The position numbers and the translations under genes were made by a program. From Arcanobacterium sp. (GTDB lineage: Bacteria > Actinomycetota > Actinomycetes > Actinomycetales > Actinomycetaceae), in contig JALELI010000101.1 in NCBI GenBank assembly GCA_022768785.1, positions 1 to 64,000 of the forward strand: 64,000 bases of DNA, read 5' to 3'. Below are positions 61,201-64,000 of this stretch, piece after piece (the first letter of the stretch is position 1; the number at the start of each line of letters is the position of its first letter). The notes under the pieces are model-generated. The model ran no database searches and had not been told where the DNA came from. It was given only the letters and a program-made list of their open reading frames with translations.

Positions 61201-62795
61201 AGTGAGGTGACCATCTGCTCACGAATCGCATCGAGCGGAGGATTCGTCACCTGTGCAAAAAGCTGAGTGAAATTATCGAAAAGCAAATGCGGCCGTTCCG
61301 ATAGCGCCGGCAGCGGCGTATCAGACCCCATCGAGCCGATTGGTTCTTTACCAGTATTAGCCATCGGCGCGATGAGCAGCCGCAACTCTTCTTGGGTGTA
61401 TCCAAAAGATTGCTGACGGCGCGTAACAGATGAGTGCGAATGCACGATATGGGCGCGACCAGGGAGCTTATCGAGCTCGATTTTGTTGGCCGCCACCCAC
61501 TGTGCATACGGAGCTGCGGCGGCGAGCTGACCTTTGACGTCGTCATCGCTCAGCACTTGGTGGCGCTCAAGATCGATGAGAAACATTCGCCCCGGTGTGA
61601 GCCGCCCCTTGGAGATCACATCTTTGGGCTCGATTGGAAGCACTCCGGCCTCCGACGCAAACACCACCAAGCCATCGGCCGTTTGCCAATATCTTCCGGG
61701 GCGTAGGCCGTTTCGATCCATCGTGGCACCGATCAAGCTACCATCGGTGAATGTGATCGCCGCTGGGCCGTCCCACGGCTCCATGATGAACGAGTGATAC
61801 TCATAGAAAGCGCGGCGGGCCGGGTCCATGTGTTCGTTCGATTGCCACGCTTCAGGCACCATCATCATCACTGCGTGTGGCAGCGAACGGCCACCCAGAT
61901 GCAGCAGTTCCAGCACTTCATCAAAACTGGCTGAATCTGAGCCTCCAGGGGTGCAGATTGGGAATATCTTATCGAGAGCACCGGGGAATTGGTGAGTGGT
62001 GAGCAATGCTTCTCGAGCCCGCATCCAGTTGCGATTGCCTTTGATTGTGTTGATCTCTCCGTTGTGTGCCATCATGCGGAAAGGGTGAGCAAGCTCCCAA
62101 CTCGGAAACGTGTTGGTGGAAAATCTCGAATGCACTAATGCCAGCGCTGAGGCCATATTGGGATCGTGGAGCTCTGGAAATACCTCTTCGAGTTGGCTCG
62201 TGGTGAGCATACCTTTATACACTACTGTGCGCGCCGAGAGCGATGCGAAATAGATTCCCGCTTCATTTTGGGCTCGCTTACGAAGCACAAATGTGAATCG
62301 ATCCAAATCAATTCCACTTTGGTATTCACGCCCAGCCACAAAGAGAAATTCCAAATGCGGCATTGATTCGAGGCTCACCGGAGAGAGTGACGCCGTGCAC
62401 ACCGGTACCTCGCGCCAGCCGAGCACATCGAGTTCACAATCCTCTGCCAGCTGCTCAATCTGGGCTTTAGCAGCGGTGCGAGCAGCGGAATCTTGCGGGA
62501 AAAAGCCCATACCAACGGCGTATTCTCCGCGCTGCGGAAGGCTAAAATGCACCGCAGTGCGCATAAATTTATCGGGGATTTGCAGCAAGATCCCAGCGCC
62601 GTCTCCCACCCGCGAATCCACGCCCGTGGCTCCGCGGTGATCGAGATTGCGCAGCACTTCCAGCGCTTGCTCCACTGTGGAATGGCGCTGCTTCCCATCG
62701 AGATGAGCCACAAATCCCACGCCGCAGGCATCATGCTCATAGCTCGGATCGTAGAGCCCAACGGCTTCATGCCGCGGAAACTCAAAAGTGGCCAT
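58248..62795 (-). CDS. gltB: Glutamate synthase large subunit
   Basis: [13 protein letters not shown]-terminal nucleophile region, [56 protein letters not shown]; start refined to [12 protein letters not shown]. Confidence 0.96.
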   Translation of the reverse strand: MATFEFPRHEAVGLYDPSYEHDACGVGFVAHLDGKQRHSTVEQALEVLRNLDHRGATGVDSRVGDGAGILLQIPDKFMRTAVHFSLPQRGEYAVGMGFFPQDSAARTAAKAQIEQLAEDCELDVLGWREVPVCTASLSPVSLESMPHLEFLFVAGREYQSGIDLDRFTFVLRKRAQNEAGIYFASLSARTVVYKGMLTTSQLEEVFPELHDPNMASALALVHSRFSTNTFPSWELAHPFRMMAHNGEINTIKGNRNWMRAREALLTTHQFPGALDKIFPICTPGGSDSASFDEVLELLHLGGRSLPHAVMMMVPEAWQSNEHMDPARRAFYEYHSFIMEPWDGPAAITFTDGSLIGATMDRNGLRPGRYWQTADGLVVFASEAGVLPIEPKDVISKGRLTPGRMFLIDLERHQVLSDDDVKGQLAAAAPYAQWVAANKIELDKLPGRAHIVHSHSSVTRRQQSFGYTQEELRLLIAPMANTGKEPIGSMGSDTPLPALSERPHLLFDNFTQLFAQVTNPPLDAIREQMVTSLTCTIGRERNLLDPAPESARQIVMNGPIVDSEQLAKIVRMDRDGSIPGFSTHVIRGLYKVNGGRRALENKLDELCQEVSAAVRGGACTIVLSDRHGKADLAPIPSLLLTAAIHHHLVREKTRTQVGLVVEAGDVREVHHVALLLAYGASAINPYLLFESAEDLARRESYVHVAPEMAIRNVIQALEKGVLSIMSKMGVSTVASYSGAQIFEAVGLSQALVERYFTGTASRIGGVGLDEIAAGIHARHLQAYPDDGIPLAHRTLETGGEYQWRREGEQHLFDPASVFRLQQATRTNSYEQFKKYSALINANSSRIMTLRSMLKFKSAALTGRQPISLAEVEPVESIVQRFSTGAMSYGSISMEAHETLAKAMNMIHARSNTGEGGEDPERLHDPERCSAIKQVASGRFGVTSEYLTYATDLQIKMAQGAKPGEGGHLPGRKVYPWIAKTRHSTTGIGLISPPPHHDIYSIEDLKQLVHDLKCANPKARVHVKLVSEVGVGTVAAGVAKAKADVVLISGHDGGTGAAPLNSIKHAGAPWELGLAETQQTLLLNGLRDRIVVQCDGQLKTGRDVVIAALLGAEEFGFATTALVTMGCVMMRVCHKDTCPVGVATQNPQLRQKFAGKPEYVVNFFHFIAQEVREILAQLGFRSIAEAVGHVDSLAIDEAVGNWKTRGIDLEPLLTQTQPEFNTELHHATQQDHGLEESLDNELIDLAQPALVNGRKVVETLTVRNVDRSVGAMLGNAVTLATQGAGFADGTIDFTLVGTGGQSFGAFVPRGITLRLVGDTNDYCAKGLSGGVVIVNPAADAPFVPAEQIIAGNVVGYGATSGKIYVHGQAGERFAVRNSGATAVVEGVGDHGLEYMTGGCAVILGPTGRNLAAGMSGGYAYILDLDPTKLNTQLVDAVVLDDADAEELREILSDYEQETGSERARELLQLGAGTEFTQRFLKVMPRDYARILDAKRQAEAAGLSEVEVTERIMEVARG

Positions 62796-63005
62796 GATTC
62801 CTCCTCGCCAGATACGCAATGAATAGCACCCGCGGCGCCGCTGTACCCGGCATTCCTCGTGCGCTCCATATCTCATTATTTCGATATCAAGATAAATCAA
62901 TCGTAAAGAACGAGTATCTAGGACCTCTCTGCCCTATCCACATTGTGATATCTGTGTCGATTGCGCCACACGGCGAGTGCTGAGCACTCAGAAAGAATGG
63001 CCTAC

Positions 63006-64000
63006 TTATGCGGGCCGCTGGTGTGGAGTGCGCTCCCACGTGAGCCGTGGATCTCGAATCACCACATCTCCGAGAGCAGCATCAATCGCGGCTAACACGT
63101 CGTCTCCCAGCTCAATATCCGCAGCCTCTACGTTTTCAGCAATCTGCTCTGGGCGCGAAGCCCCAATAATCGGAGCAGCCACATTAGGGTTGTGTAGCAC
63201 CCACGCCAATGCAAGCTGCGCTTGAGTGATTCCCAGCTCCAACGCAATCGGCTTCAAGTGTGCCACCGCCTGCAAAATTGGCTCAGTGAGAAATGCCCCC
63301 ATCATGCCACCCACTTTGCTGGCAGCGCGCGAATCCGCAGGAGCTGCCTCGCCGGGCAGGTATTTACCGGTGAGCACTCCTTGCGCAAGCGGGCTCCATA
63401 CGATCTGCGAGATTCCCAACTCGTGCGATGTGGGAATCACCTCTGGCTCAATCACCCGCCATAGCATCGAATACTGCGGCTGATTTGAAATCACCTGAAA
63501 GCCTAGTTCTCTGCTGAAATCATAGGCATAATGCAGCTGTTCTGCCGTCCATTCAGACACCCCAATATAGAGGGCTTTGCCCGCGTGCACCACATCGGCA
63601 AACGCCTGCATCGTCTCTTCAATCGGCGTTTCCACATCAAACCGATGCGCCTGATACACATCTACATAATCTGTGTGCAATCGCTGGAGAGAATTGTCGA
63701 TACTCTCCATAATGTGTTTGCGCGAGAGCCCCACATCATTGTGCCCACCAGGCCCCACTGGCCAATAGACTTTTGTGAGAATCTCCAAGCTTTCACGGCG
63801 TAACCCCTTGATAGCTTTACCCAGCACTTTTTCCGCTTTTCCATTCGCATACACGTCAGCCGTGTCAAAAGTGGTGATCCCCGCATCGAGAGCTGCATGC
63901 ACACAGGCGATGGCAGCGTCTTTATTAATTTGCTCCCCGTGTGTGAGCCAATTCCCTAAAATTATATTCGAAATTTTTAAGCCAGAGTGGCCAAGATACA
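63006..64000 (-). CDS. Aldo/keto reductase (N-terminus truncated by right window edge)
   Basis: Frame remains open to the edge (YLGHSGLKISNIILGNWLTHGEQINKDAAIACVHAALDAGITTFDTADVYANGKAEKVLG); C-terminal IIGASRPEQIAENVEA. Confidence 0.9.
   Translation of the reverse strand, partial: YLGHSGLKISNIILGNWLTHGEQINKDAAIACVHAALDAGITTFDTADVYANGKAEKVLGKAIKGLRRESLEILTKVYWPVGPGGHNDVGLSRKHIMESIDNSLQRLHTDYVDVYQAHRFDVETPIEETMQAFADVVHAGKALYIGVSEWTAEQLHYAYDFSRELGFQVISNQPQYSMLWRVIEPEVIPTSHELGISQIVWSPLAQGVLTGKYLPGEAAPADSRAASKVGGMMGAFLTEPILQAVAHLKPIALELGITQAQLALAWVLHNPNVAAPIIGASRPEQIAENVEAADIELGDDVLAAIDAALGDVVIRDPRLTWERTPHQRPA

Overview
The window is an ordinary chromosomal segment, almost certainly from an actinobacterium (possibly Actinomycetaceae, by inference). 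The evidence is housekeeping synteny such as ppx-DUF501-ftsB/divIC-eno, mfd-pth-rplY-prs-glmU and metG-tatD-(rpfB-like)-rsmA-ispE. I support about 50 protein-coding genes, two of them cut by the window edges, plus tRNA-Leu(UAA) and tRNA-Gln(UUG). Several strong intrinsic-terminator-like hairpins and a few short intergenic tandem repeats are also present. I see no phage, transposase, CRISPR array or recognisable defence system. The more accessory parts are a sugar ABC importer/LacI locus (22.3-28.0 kb), a MarR/ABC exporter locus (28.4-31.4 kb), a GABA/glutamate catabolism region (43.1-55.1 kb) and some lineage-specific proteins (35.4-42.7 kb). The observations most worth checking are: a promoter-plus-terminator greA leader, a structured rplY leader overlapping the Shine-Dalgarno, a GlmU lacking most of its acetyltransferase domain, a tRNA-Leu(UAA) with a short class-I variable loop, a 103-residue acidic tail on a nicotinamidase-like protein, an Aer-like PAS protein with no recognisable output domain, and an apparently complete GABA-to-succinate cassette. 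I found no strong evidence for a wholly novel system. All functional calls come from reading the sequence, with no database search.
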